The notes under the pieces are model-generated. The model worked only from the letters and a program-made list of their open reading frames with translations, made no database searches and was not told where the DNA came from. A stretch of DNA of 64,000 nucleotides from Pictodentalium vernedei (lineage: Eukaryota; Mollusca; Scaphopoda; Dentaliida; Dentaliidae), in the NCBI GenBank assembly GCA_031216915.1, contig CM062290.1, forward strand, positions 253,710,581 to 253,774,580, given 5' to 3'. Positions within the stretch are counted from its first letter, which is position 1; each line of letters starts with the position of its first letter. A program made the position numbers and the translations under genes. Below are positions 12,136 through 23,490 of this stretch, piece by piece.

Positions 12136-12614
12136 GCCTAAGGACTGAATAATTGCTGAACTCCCATAGTTAGTACCAAAGGGATTCGCCTATTATTCGG
12201 TCGACACAGTTTTATAAAATTAAATCATCCAGGGTGTCACAGTTTAACTAGGGTTAATTAAATCATAAGAGCATTTACTGTGTATAAATTCTTTAATAAA
12301 ATAGTTCCCTATAAACAATGGATTATAACAAAATTGTTCTTTGGCGAATGCTTGAAATAATTAGGATCACTACGCAAGCAAGATTATCGTATGATCTGCA
12401 AAACACCTTTTTACATAAGACATGTCAGAATATGTTTTAAAAAAAAACATTTGTTTCAATCTTGTGAAGATTGTATTCAGTCCCCTTGATCGAGAAATAT
12501 GTACACCGCGGCTGAAGATTTATTCTATAAATTTATCATTGAAAGAAGGAGTTACATGGAGGTATTTTCCCGTGAACATCAGTTAATCACGTGGCAATGA
12601 AAAGCTATACTTGG
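12136..12614. other. AT-rich spacer, nothing recognised
   Basis: About 480 bp without a recognisable gene. A short stretch near 12230-12265 resembles the CCAGGGTGTCA...TAGGGTTAATT part of the SINE body at about 11700, so a SINE remnant may be present. Confidence 0.4.
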
Positions 12615-12808
12615 TATCTCGTGCGAACGAGATAATTATCTCGTGGGAACGAGATAATTATCTCGTGCGCACGACTTATTATCTCGTTCGCACGGACTTA
12701 GTATCTCGTGGGAACGAGATAATTATATCGTGCGCACGACTTATTATCTTGTTCGCACGACTTAGTATCTCGTGGGAACGAGATAATTATCTCGTGCGCA
12801 CGAGATAA
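12615..12808. repeat. Nine-unit palindromic array, 21-22-bp unit
   Basis: Nine consecutive units of the form TATCTCGTGNGNACGAGATAAT fill this stretch. Each unit is close to a perfect palindrome around a variable centre (GCGAAC, GGGAAC, GCGCAC, TTCGCAC). The centres follow a repeating order of three, so a ~64-bp higher-order unit has been amplified. Either strand could fold into consecutive hairpins or one long cruciform. Confidence 0.92.
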
Positions 12809-12844
12809 AAAAAATATTTCCTAGGTCCTAAACCAGCCACCGTA

Positions 12845-13860
12845 ATGTTGAGCTGGGGATCGATAGCTTTCTTTTATATATCACTTGATTAACCTATTTC
12901 ATACAGATCAAATTTGATTGCCAAAAAGAATTGGGAAAAACACCAGTAACAGTCACCAACATTCGCGTCAAATTCGGGGAAATCTATTCAGGGGAAGCAA
13001 CTCTAAATACAATGCTTTTTTAAACCCGTACATTTATTTCAGCGTATTTATTGGACTGGAACACCTGTCAGCACAGAGTTCGTTGAACCCACTAAGAAGT
13101 TTGGTCAACCAGATTATATAGACGTCAGATTGACGGCAGATAATGACAGGCTTCTGGATAAATTCATATAAAACGAAAGTACTTTCGATGAGCGGTAACA
13201 ACCGACACCTTCGTTTTATCAATTTTTTGGTTGCACACTCTCAAGAATTTCTTGTCGTTTGTTTCAAGTTTCGCTTGTGCGAAACAAGTTCATCTGCCCG
13301 AGTCGCATTGTGCTTCAACGGCAGTCGATGCGAAGTTTCTCGATCGAATATTTTAGGTCCTATTTATTCAATAGGATTTATTAATTGTTTTAAAAAATAA
13401 AAACCTGTATACGTTTAAATGTGTACTTAGAATTTATTAATTGTTCATGCTGTACTGGCTAATTACAACACGACTTTTGAGCTGTGATAGGCGTATGTGT
13501 GCTTGAGTTATTTTCCTTTGCTGAAAGGAGCAGTTGTTCTTCATGTTTGGGACAGTCGTCGTTGGAAACGTTTCGCTTCCCCCAAACATTGGCCCAATGT
13601 AATTTTCGCAAAAACAAAAACCCAAAAGGGGCTCCAATATTGGGGCTACACACGCTACTAATGCCTCAGATTCGCTCTTGGAGCACTAAATTTTCTCAGG
13701 GGTTGCTGGAGGAGACGAGTCTTAACTAAGATCTTTGCTCGTCGTCCCCTCCTCTCACTTCCCTTCAGAGATGTGGGAGAATGGGCAACGCCAGATGCTC
13801 CTAGTTAGGACTAGGGGAAGCTCCCGAAATCCCACATAACAACGTTTCAAACCCTGGCTG
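12845..13860 (+). repeat. Dispersed diverged copy of the SatA repeat
   Basis: From GATCGATAGCTTTCTTT through CAGGGGAAGCAACTCTAAATA, CAGATTATATAGACGTCAGA, CGTCGTCCCC and the CTCCCGAAATCCCACATAAC block, the order follows the SatA unit at 60460-61450. It is diverged by many substitutions and small indels. It stops near 13860, before the second half of the unit. No coding region. Confidence 0.85.
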
Positions 13861-15384
13861 CGAAACTGATCAGAGGCAACGGGAACAAAAATATTGTAGG
13901 GGAGGGTGCTTGGCACTAACTTCTGGCTTACGTTGGATAGATAACTCTATTTTATCCTTGAAGCGACATATATAGTTATCTGATAACCATAGAGTATAAC
14001 ACCAGATGATGAATGAATGGTTTCAGCGCGCCGAAGGGACGTTGTGGGGGCAAGCCCTGTTCGACCCTCGTTTACAGTATAATATTATTCCATTAATATG
14101 AGAATTCGTCATCAGCATCATGGTCTGAGCAGTGTAAAGGTGGAAGAGGATGGGTGTTGATGTCCCCTGTTGTTGCCGCTTGTATAGTGTTGTAGATTAG
14201 ATAGACCTTCATCGGCAAGTAAAGTCTGCCTTGGGCTCTGTTTGCTGGCCTGTGCGGTTATTGACTGACATCGAAAACTTGAAGAAAACGGACCTTAATA
14301 AGGTACCACCAACCGGAACATTCCTGGTTCATATAACAGACCTGCTATTTCTTAAGGGACCGGGACATGTGGCGCGGTAAAGAAGCGCTTTACAAAAATG
14401 GGTCAAGAAAGCGGGGCGCGGACCAACGCTCGCCTCCCTGGGGGTGGATGCCTACCTCCGGTGGATGGAATGAAGGATGTTCTGAAGCCATAACGGTTAT
14501 TGAATTGCCATAACGGTTACTGGAGTCTATATCGGTTTTTGGGGAGTAAGGTAGAGGCGGAAAGATAGTTAAAAAACTTAGAGTTAAAGCAGCAAAAGAT
14601 CGAGTAGATGAAGAAAAAATGTGCGGGTGGAACGTTGGCTGTCTTTTCTGGATGTGCCTCTGTCGTGTGTTTTTGAGGCAAGTATAGTCTGCCGCGCTTC
14701 TGTTGTCTGTTGTTTGGCTGTTTTCGATGTTGCTTTGTGGGCGGTCTGTGCGTGGGGAGATCGGGGAGTTTTGTCCTGGTCTGGTACGTTTGCAGTGTTC
14801 TGTTCTTTGTATGTACTGTGGCCTGAAAGTGGAAAAGTATAGAATGATTAATGCCCCCCCCCCCCCCCCCCGCCCCCCCCCCGGCTGTGAGGTTCTGTTC
14901 TTGATTTTGCATGGCTTGGCTGTGTGGCTGCACTGTCGGCTGTTTTCTTGGTCTGGTTGTCTCATGTATCTTGTACGTTTCTTCAGGCAAATTTAGTCTG
15001 CCACTAGATAAGTGTTGGATCTGTCACTGGAAAGTACAGTCTGCTTCAAGCTCTTTTGTTGGTGGTCAGTGATTGTTTGCAGCGTTGATTGTGGTCAAAA
15101 GTGATGTGGGGTGGTCGGTCGTCTGATTCTCTTAGCCTGCTTGGTTCTCCTGTGGTTGTGTGTGCTGTGTGTCAGGGTTATGCTGAAAGTAGATAGGTTG
15201 GTAGATGATTAGAGTACCCCCTTCCCCGTTTTGTCTTTCTCGTATTCGGCGCTACAGGCTGAGCTTCCGAGGCTGAAACTGAATTTGCCTTAGTTTTGGG
15301 GTCGGCATCGCTGTAGTGGGAGGGTAACAGGTTTACACACAAAACCACACCCGATGGTGTTACTTTCCTGTTTTAACTCTTCGT
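13861..15384. other. Non-coding repeat mixture with a minus-strand 'family S' stem-loop end
   Basis: No real gene is seen. At 14011-14070 lies the inverse of a conserved terminal motif found also at 34211, 45596, 58839 and 58992. Upstream on the minus strand the motif GGCAA(G/A)T(A/T)(T/A)AGTCTGCC recurs at about 14211, 14679 and 14987, with a weaker match at 15027. Its complement appears near 45317 and 45375. A C-homopolymer tract occupies about 14857-14882. A ~45-bp block (GGTTTACACACAA(A/T)ACCACA) is repeated at 15330 and 15451. Confidence 0.55.
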
Positions 15385-16672
15385 TTGTTAAATCTGCTTG
15401 GGCTGGCCTTCTTAGTGATCATTTGGGTTATTTTTAGGAAGCGAAGAATAGGTTTACACACAATACCACATCCGATGGTGTTACTTTCCTGTCTTGCCCC
15501 CATGTGTCGCACCAGTTTTCGAGGCCGTCGAGCGAGCTTTGGAGTGATTTTTGTAGGGGGGGGGGGGGGGGTTGGCTGTTGGGAGTCCCATAGGCCTTTA
15601 TCGTCCGCGAATTGTGAGATTTGGACACGTTCCGAGGTGATGTTGAGGTCGTTTACGTATATTATAAACAGGAGTGAGCTGAGTACTGACCCCTGGGGCG
15701 TGCATGCTACTAGTGGGATGCGTTTTGACGTTCCTCTGTTGACTCTTGCTTTGATTTCTCGATCATTCGGGAATTAGAAGAGGAGTCTATGTAATTTTGG
15801 GGGGAGGTCGAGTTTAATGAGTTTGTATCTAATGTCGTTGTGCCAGACCGAATCGAAAGCTTTCTCAATGTCAAGTAAAATGGCGGCGCCTAGGTTGTTG
15901 TTATCGATTGCGTTTTTCATGAGTTCTACTAGGCAATAGATGTGGCCCATGCCTTCCTTGCGGTGCCTATAGGCCCTTTGCCAATCATTGAAGAAGTTAG
16001 TCTCATCAAGGTGACTCCTAAGCCGATCGGCAAGGATTCTTTCCAATACCTTGCCGATGCAGATAAGGAGGCTAATTGGGTGGTAGTTGGCTGCTTTGGT
16101 GAGATCTTTGTCGGGTTTGGGTATCATGACCCCTATGGCCGTTTTTCAACACTTTGGAAAGCAGCCATGGGTGAGGCACGCGTTGAATAAGGTTTCTAGC
16201 CTAGTTGTGTAGGAGTTAGGACTTTGTTTGAGGATTTTATAGCTGATTTCGTCATCTCCCAGGGAGGAAAAGCTTTTACATTTTTTTATCACGTTGATTG
16301 TTTCGTCGACCGTGATGGGGGTAATCAGGTCGAGATCGTCGCCTTCCTCCTCTTCGGAGCCGAAATAGGAATCGCGGTATACCTTGGGGTGAGAGTTTAC
16401 AAAGTCGTCGATCGCGTTTTTGACTGAGTCGTCGTAGTCTGGCCCTATATGGGGTCGGTGTGTATTACTTATACATATAGTAGTTCAGCAAAGGTGTCGG
16501 CTTTTTCTTTGTCGCTGGTTGCAGGAGTGTCATCGGCTTTTTCGAGGGGCTTGGATGGTCTAGGGTTACTTTTTTGGCCTGTGAGCACCTTGAAGGTGTT
16601 CCAAAATTTTTTGGCGTCTTTTGTCGCGATTAGGTTGGATGTGGCCCGCTCCCACTTGTTTTGTTGTTCGGC
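15385..16672 (-). pseudogene. LINE-C ORF2, reverse transcriptase half (decayed)
   Basis: Minus-strand frames give the reverse-transcriptase core of an APE-type non-LTR element. At 16127-15774 are YHPISLLICIGKVLERIL and LLDIEKAFDSVWH (catalytic block A). Below 15770, in another frame, come PLVACTPQGSVLSSLLF and SQFADD, the latter containing the catalytic Asp pair. A further segment with SLDGLENWCDTWG lies at 15560-15500. The linker between endonuclease and RT occupies 16469-16672 (EQQNKWERATSN). Frameshifts separate the pieces and a G-homopolymer run lies near 15557. The block A/B wording suggests the Jockey/CR1 side of the LINE tree; the clade is uncertain. Confidence 0.88.
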
Positions 16673-16731
16673 AGTAGTACGTAATGTGGTTTTGGGGTAA
16701 CATTTGGGGGATCTCATCGGGGGATCTCATG

Positions 16732-16912
16732 TGACGTCATAGTCACGTGACGTAGTGGCGCCATGTTGTGTTGTCATGGTTACCCACGTGAGCGGCCATG
16801 TTGTGACGTCATCCCCATAGTGATCCTTGGTGTGAGTGCGCATGCGCAGCGCGTGTTGTTAGGGTGATACGTGTTTCCGTCGTCCATTTTGTATACTGGA
16901 GGCCGCCATCTT
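16732..16912. promoter_or_regulatory. Cluster of promoter-type motifs in the terminal repeat of copy a
   Basis: The left repeat carries TGACGTCA (16732 and 16804; CRE-like), CACGTGAC (16744; E-box-like), GCGCATGCGC (16838; NRF1-like) and GGCCGCCATCTT (16901; inverse of the YY1-like AAGATGGCGGCC). The right repeat has the same set (YY1-like at 18391, NRF1-like at 18456). Most recur in copies b, c and d. The motifs are seen; binding and promoter activity are inferred. Confidence 0.55.
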
Positions 16913-17639
16913 GGTTTCTATGGTAGCACCTAATCGCTATGTTACCCAATTTTTCTGCAATAGGACGGGGTATGTTTTGAGGGTATGTCCCTTTGTAGAA
17001 GAGTAAATCTGATTACCACAAACAACCCGACAATCCCTCCAAATCATGAAAATCCACCCAAAATCACCGAAATTGACTTTATTTCCCCAATTTAACGGCT
17101 TAGCACGTTGTGCTATAGTACTAAGGGGGTACCGGGGGTGCGTTCGATTGAACAGGAGTACTGTTCTGGCTTAGAATTCTCCCAGAATCCTTTTTTGAAT
17201 CCCTATCCCATGACGTTTTTTTCCATTAAAAGACACGTTCCTTTGGTCATTACCCAGAATTCTCTGCTTCTATCTATATATGCAATAGTTTACGTCTATC
17301 TGGCCATGTTCCTTTGTTCTAGAGTATACTCCAGTAACGTAGAAGAGCCTATTAGTTGGAACAGCTTTGCTTATTATTACTATATTTAGCTATTCTAGTC
17401 TATTCTTGTCAGTTCTGACCTCATTCCGTGTACTCTTGTTGTTTCATTTATCTAGATCATTTATATAAATTATAACTAACCAATCAGATTCCTTGATTTC
17501 CCATAACCTGTACTTAATCGTATAGAGTTATTTCCCCTTATTACAACGAAGTTGTATCAGATTCTCATCACATCTATATCCAGTGGCAATATCCCCGGGC
17601 ACCCCAATTTCGGCACCCCTTTTTTGAAAAAACATATGA

Positions 17640-18140
17640 CCTTCGGCACCCCTTTTTTGTCATATGTGCTTATGTGAAAAAGCACAATGTGACACAATGT
17701 GCCCTAGCACATAGGCACATGATTTATGTGCCGATATGTGCTTATGTGAAAAGGCACAATGTGACACAATGTGCCCTAGCACATAGGCACATACGGGTAT
17801 TTGAGGATACCTATTGCCTGGTATTGTATTATTCGAGGATACCTACTAGAGAATCCCTTTTTTGTCATATGTGCTTATGTGAAAAAGCACAATGTGACAC
17901 AATGTGTCCTAGCACAAAGGCACATGCTTTATGTGCCGATATGTGCTTATGTGAAAAGGCACAATGTGACACAATGTGCCCTATCACATAGTCACATACG
18001 GGTATTTGAGGATACCTATAGCCTAGTATTGTATTATTTGAGGATACCTATCTAGGATACCTTCTGGAGAATCCCTTTTTGTCATATGTGCTTATGTGAA
18101 AAAGCACAATGTGACACAATGTGACCTAGCACATAAGCAC
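17640..18140. repeat. Tandem GCACAATGTG-rich array inside copy a
   Basis: The block starting TGTGCTTATGTGAAAAAGCA occurs at 17665, 17737, 17870, 17942 and 18087. Pairs at 72 bp are embedded in a ~205-217-bp higher-order unit that also contains TTTGAGGATACCTAT. Each block contains the short palindrome GCACAATGTG..CAATGTGC. The same sequence appears inverted in copy c at about 37890-38210. Open frames across it are products of the repeat. Confidence 0.85.
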
Positions 18141-18636
18141 ATTACTCCTGTTCAATCGAACGCACCCCCGGTACCTCCTTAGTACTATAGCACTACGTGC
18201 TAAGCCGATAAATTGGGGAAATAAAGTCAATTTCGGTGATTTTGGGTAGATTTTGGTGATTTGGAGGGATTGTCGGGTTGTTTGTGGTAATCAGATTTAC
18301 TCTTCTACAAAGGAACATACCCTCAAAACGTATCCCGTCCTATTGCAGAAAAATTGGGTAACATAGCAATCAGTTGCTACCATAGAAACCAAGATGGCGG
18401 CCTCCAGTATACAAAATGGATGACGGAAACACGTATCACCCTAACAACACGCGCTGCGCATGCGCACTCACACCACGCATCACTATAGGGATGACGTCAC
18501 AACATGGCCGCTCACGCGGGTAACTATGACAATACAACATGGCGCCACTACGTCACGTGACTATGACGTCACATGAGATCCCCCGATGAGATCCCCCAAA
18601 TGTTACCTCAAAGCCACATTACATAATACTTTCGGC

Positions 18637-19735
18637 TTTAAATGCTTCTTTCACCTCGACATGAAGACGGTTGTAGACTTTATTGAGTTCCAATCACTTA
18701 GTGGGGTCCTTTTCTGATTTGACCTTGCGGAGGGCTAGTCGCTTTGTTTTAATTAGAGTGAGTGTGCTGTCTGAGATGGTTCGTCTCCAGGGGCGAATTT
18801 CCTCTCTGGATTTCCTCTCTGGGGCAGATTTCGTCTAGGGTGGGGTGATTACTTTGCTGACGTCGGCGCACTGGTCCTCTATATCGCTCGCGTTTAAGGG
18901 TTTGCTTGCGGGTGAGATTGGCATCGAATATGTTGCCGGTATAGGTCCCAAGTCTATTTTGGTCAGGTTCCTTGATATTTCCTTTTTTTTGGGGGGGGGG
19001 GGGGGCGGGGGGGGGGGGTGGGGAGGATTGCGTACTGGTGCGGACCCGAAGCTAATTGTGGCATGAACTGGTAGGTGGTCGCTGCCTAGGTCGTCATCTC
19101 CCACCTTGTGATCGATGACGTTTTTTTTTCCTAGGGGAGTAGCTTGTGACTGTAAGATCTAGGATGTCGGAGCGGTGGAGTGGGTTAGAGCTGATATAGG
19201 TATCGGAGGAGTCTTCGCTAATGATTTGGAAGTTAAGATTTTCAGTGATATCGAATAGGACATTTCCGTTACGATTGGTGCATTTACACCCAAAGTACAT
19301 GTGTTTGGGCGTTGAAGTCTGCCATGTAGATACAGTTCTTGTATTTACGTGAGAAGAATTCAAACACCATCGTTTCTGACTGTTTTGTCGGGGGGATTGT
19401 AATAACCAAATAATTGCTATTTTTTTTTATTATCGGCTGTTATTTCCACGCGCTGCCACCCTCAGCATCGAGGTGGTCAGTTTTTGATCGGTTTATGTTT
19501 CAAATCGTTTTTTTATTAGAAGGTCTACTCCTCCGTGGATGGTATGGGAGCGGTCCCGTCTAATGACATTCAATCCGCTAAATGAAAAGCTTCTTTGATT
19601 ACGTAACAAGGTTTCACAGATTCCCAAGAGGTCCGTGTTTTTTAAAGTAATTACTGATTTGGAGTTTTTTTGTGAAACGCGCAGCGGGCGTTCCATGCTG
19701 CTAAATGGGGCGTATCCATGATCGGGCTTTTAATC
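18637..19735 (-). pseudogene. LINE-C ORF2, endonuclease half (decayed)
   Basis: Minus-strand frames give an APE-type endonuclease. They start near 19735 with LAAWNARCAFHKK, followed by LLGICETLLRN (19640s) in another frame, LNVIRRDRSHTIHGGVDLLI, NSNYLVITIPPTKQ (about 19400) and ADFNAQTHVLW (19286-19320, the GDFNA-x-H block). The C-terminal GSDHLPVHATI (about 19065) contains the catalytic Asp-His. At least three frameshifts break it, and a G-homopolymer (about 18990-19018) interrupts the following linker. The linker continues to 18637, where copy a is inserted. Together with 15385-16672 this is one ORF2. Confidence 0.88.
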
Positions 19736-19771
19736 AGTTGGGGTGTATATGCAGTGCTGGACTGGTCGGAT

Positions 19772-19880
19772 TAATTGTTGTTTTGACTGATAGCGTCTTT
19801 GATCAGGGTGTGAGGAATCTGGGTTTTGAATAATCTGGATGCCGAAATGCTGACATCTTGACAGATGTTCGCCAGGTCGG
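19772..19880 (-). pseudogene. LINE-C ORF1 C-terminal remnant
   Basis: On the minus strand just upstream of ORF2, an open stretch reads ADLANICQDVSISASRLF and ends in a stop at about 19772. Its position and style fit the tail of a LINE ORF1. LINE-C appears 5'-truncated at about 19885, where unrelated low-complexity repeats begin. Assignment is by position; no domain is visible. Confidence 0.4.
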
Positions 19881-19889
19881 CATTCCGAT

Positions 19890-21611
19890 GATTTTTAGCC
19901 CGACTGTTTACAGTGAGGGCTATAGTCATGACTTTCGTCCGTCTGTCCGTCTGTTGACATTTAGAGTTTCGGTTAAAGTTCTTTTACTGAAGGTTGAAGT
20001 GTTTTTCTTTTTTCCTGTTTTAGTCATGACTTTGGTCTGTCCGTGGGTTAACATTTGGAGTTTTGGTTAAAGTTTTTTTAGTCAACCTTAAAGTTTTTTT
20101 TTTTTTTTTTTTTTTTAAATTAATATTAATATTGTTTGTATCATTCTCATTATTTTTTTTTATTTTCTTTTATGTTTCACGTTATTTTGGGAAATATTTT
20201 AACCCTTTTTTGTATGGCAAGTTTAACTTACAACTTCCAGGTTAAAGTTTTTGGTTAAAGTTTGTTTTTTTTTGGGGGGGGGGGATATTTTAAAATTACA
20301 CCTTTAATTCTTGAAACAGTTTAGTGGAATGTCACTGTTTCTTATTTGGGACAATGTCTACTATCTACTGAACATTTCAACAGTGATTTCCATTAATATC
20401 GGCATGATTTTAACCCCTTTTAAACATGTTTTCAGACTTACTTTCTTTGTATTAGAAATTAGACTTTGCCACATACTTTCTTACTCCAATTCTTGCATGG
20501 TCAGTAGACTCAGTCCCACTTAATGATTCCATTCACATCAATGATTTCTTTTATCGGTTTTAAGAAATATTTAACCCTTTTTGCCAATCAATTTTACTTA
20601 GTATTCCCAGCTTAAAGTTTCGGATTAAAGTTCTGCCTTTCAAGGTTTTACCTTTCATTCTCCAAACGCTCTGTTACAACGTCATTTCTTTTTCTTCATT
20701 TCAGGCAAGGTCTACTGAAGCTGTACACAGTGGTTTCAAATAATATTGGCATTAATATAACCCTTTTCACAACGCTTTTCGAACTTAGTTTCTCTAAATT
20801 TCAAATTAGGCTTTTACCACATACTTTGTTACTTTTTATCCCCTACCACAAGGGAGGGATATAGCACAGAGCTCGCTCCGTCCATCTATCTGTCCGTCCG
20901 TCCGTCCGTCCGTCCGTCTATCCGTTAGTCTGTCCGAACATTCTTTATGCCATATCTTAAACAAAAGTTAACGGATTTCAATTCTTTTCAGTGCATGTCT
21001 CTAGGTCAAGTTTGATGCCCACAATTATCCAATGAAAATTGTTGAAGCTATTGCCCTGCCCCGCCCTCGCCAATTATGAATTTTTTTCTTCTTTCCTCCA
21101 ATATGCTTTTTGAACTATTTACAGTCCAGTCACTACATGCGGAACTTTTTTTTAAACTCACGTAACCCCCCCCCCCCCCACCCCCGCCCACCCACGGAGC
21201 CAATTCGGCATTTTTTTTTCTTTCGTCAAAACTGCATATTTACAGTTTTGCTTAAAGTTTGTGGTTAAAACCCCTTAAAAACCCATTTTTTTTTCTCTCT
21301 TTGCTGACCACATGCGGAAAAAATGGACTCCCCTAACACCCCCCCCCCCCCACCTCCTTCTCACACATTTAAGCAATGTTTTTTTCTTTGGTACAAAATT
21401 CATTTTTAGCCTGACTGTTTACAGTCAAGGCTATAGGCATGACTTTCGTCGGTCCGTCCATCCGTCGGTCCGTCTGTCCATCGGTCCATCCATCTGTCTG
21501 TAAACAATTGGTTTCCGACCGATAACTCCAGTTTGGATTATTTGATTTCAATCAAGGTTGATATGTCTATTTTCCAGCTAGTAATACAGGCCAGGTTTGA
21601 ATATAGGTTCC

Positions 21612-21642
<31 letters not shown>

Positions 21643-22200
21643 CCGACGGTCGTTTAGGCAGTTTTTCCAAAAATGCATTTTGAAGGATTGGCAGAAAACC
21701 GCACATGGTTATTCACAGACATCCCCATTCCATTTTCATTATTTTTTTTATTTTTGCTTGAAAAAAACATAGCTTATGACCCCTCATTGGAATGAGGTCA
21801 TTTTTAAAGGATTACAATGGAGTATTTAAAGCGGAGTATTTTAATCCTCTTCAAGTCTAAATATGGGTCCCAAAACTTTTATTTAATGCAGTTTGAGAGT
21901 AATCTTAACCCTTTCCGTTCTCACAATGTTGCTCAAAACACACATGGGCATCGATGGGACCTCGGAATTTTGCAAATGCCAATAAGTCTTCGGATAGGCT
22001 CTTGGGGGCCTTTAAGACCTTTTGACGTCTATATTTCAGCATTACTGAATTTATTTCATGTGCAATATATTTTTCCAGAGGTACAATGTACCTTAACATT
22101 TTCAACTAATATGAATATTTACTCTCATCTACAAATATGGAAGATCCGGAGTTGGCGGAGCCAATATTTTTAAAGTGGTTTATGCACATAATTCAGGCTT
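19890..22200. repeat. Low-complexity T-rich and (TCCG)n-rich repeat region
   Basis: Three related modules contain CTGACTGTTTACAGT(G/C)A.GGCTATAG.CATGACTT and/or a (TCCG/TCTG)n run: about 19895-19960, 20860-20935 and 21400-21500. Poly-T and poly-C tracts (20095-20116, 21168-21186, 21612-21630) lie between. Several AACCCTTTT(T) and GGTTAAAGTTT blocks recur, so the region is built from diverged copies of one repeat. No gene recognised. Confidence 0.7.
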
Positions 22201-22959
22201 GGTGTGACTTATGGACATTGGACCAACATCGAATGAGTTGAGTTTGCTGGAGTTCAAAATATGGTCCACCTCAGTGCGGTCAAAGGAGGTCATTAAGTGG
22301 GTATTTTTCAGAACTATAAGGAATTGCATTTTATAAAAGCTATAATGCAAATCTGAAGACTATATATGTATGTCTTCATTCAAATAAGTGGCAGAACTAG
22401 TAATGTGCATTTCTGATTCCTCGATCGAACCCTTTAAATGCTGTACACATATATGCTTTTTTCTGATTTCTTAGAAAAATTGTTCTGATTCCTTTATGAA
22501 TACCTGTAAATACTCTTAACAAAAATCCATTTCTGATTTGTTTAAAAAATATTTTACTCCTGAAAGTAAGCTTCCATAAATTATCTTTCTATATAGCTTT
22601 TTCTTGATGTTTTAACCCTTTCACACAGACTTGAATTTACTGGTGGCAATAAATTCTGTTTATCTAGTTTTCCGCTATATTCGCAAAACGCGGACAAAAT
22701 GTAGTCTTCCCTCCACTACACATACGTATAACAACCATCATATACACTGCAAGATGGCCGTGCGCTGACGTAACGACGCTCGAAAAGAACGGGAAAACGT
22801 AAAATTTCGAAATGTAAAGAAAGACATGATACATATTGTACCCCAAAACTTCATAAAGATACGCTACCAGAGAAACATTGAATTTACCAGGTTCATTCAA
22901 AAGGGGAAACTGTGGAATGAAAACCTCCGTCATAAGCTAACATATAAAGGCCCAACTTT
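22201..22959. other. AT-rich spacer, nothing recognised
   Basis: About 760 bp with no recognised gene or repeat partner in the window. It contains one isolated CAAGATGGCCG (22751). A minus-strand frame at 22933-22664 has no known motif. Confidence 0.4.
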
Positions 22960-23490
22960 TTGGTAACACCTAATCTGTGCTGCACTGAGTCCCTAACATA
23001 CCCATCTTTAGAGCTATCAGATTTCCATCAACCGTGACGCTTCCAGCGTCTATCGGGTATTTCAGCATTTGCGGCTGTGGTGGCGCCACCTGCTCTCAGA
23101 GAATATAAACAAATATTAAGCTCTCCAAAAATAGCTTTGAATCGACCTATGATACACTCCCGTGGTCTTGTGCAACTGAGCTTGCGATTTGACGAAATCA
23201 GCTGACAAGCATTACCAGATCTGTACAAAAGCCTAAAAAAGAAACTTCTCCTCTGACTCTGAGGCCTTTAATTCAGACAAATCCATATACGTTGACAACA
23301 AAGAATAAGGACAAGCGGAAGTAAAACCATTAGAAATAAAAATTTCGTTACCATCTCTGTATTGATCAGTTTTACCTTTTCGAATGAAAACGGAAAAATA
23401 ATCTGCATGAAAAACTTTATCTTTTGATGTCAAAGAAATCAACTTGTCAAATCGCAAAAATCCAGCGAAGGCTAATGTTGACATTGCGAC
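22960..23490 (-). pseudogene. Tyrosine recombinase (phage-integrase-type) remnant
   Basis: The minus strand reads STLAFAGFLRFDKLISL (first catalytic Arg) and VFIRKGKTDQYRDG (conserved Lys region) between 23490 and 23380. In the next frame comes LYSLRAGGATTAANAEIPDR (second Arg region) and WKRHG, then a TGA stop, then DSSKDGYVRDSV with the candidate catalytic Tyr near 22975. The order and motifs match eukaryotic tyrosine recombinases such as those of DIRS-like retroelements and Cryptons. Broken by a frameshift near 23230 and by the stop near 23027. Its first residues are fused in frame to the Polinton fragment upstream. No companion gene tells which element class it came from. Confidence 0.75.

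Larger units (their letters stand above)
16673..18630. mobile_element. Complete terminal-inverted-repeat element (copy a), candidate mini-Polinton
   Basis: The ends are AGTAGTAC and (inverted) AGTATTAT, followed by 488-bp terminal inverted repeats (16673-17160 and 18143-18630) with only scattered differences. TTCGGC is duplicated at 16667-16672 and 18631-18636. Removing the element rejoins the LINE-C frame through EAFKAEQQNKWER. The interior (17161-18142) holds a conserved ~300-bp AT-rich segment shared with copies c and d, and a GCACAATGTG-rich tandem array; no transposase or polymerase is present. A 6-bp duplication with ends starting AG is characteristic of Polintons, so I infer a non-autonomous Polinton derivative. 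Confidence 0.9.

Noticed and set aside
12615-12808. CRISPR-like regular repeats
   Set aside because: Units are directly adjacent palindromes with no unique spacers, in an animal genome.
14390-14996. Overlapping frames of 97-191 codons on both strands
   Set aside because: They cross a C-homopolymer that is read as poly-Pro or poly-Gly, with no domain, in a repeat region.
17674-18055. Plus-strand frames rich in repeated HNVTQCALAHRH-like segments
   Set aside because: Direct translation of the GCACAATGTG tandem array inside copy a.
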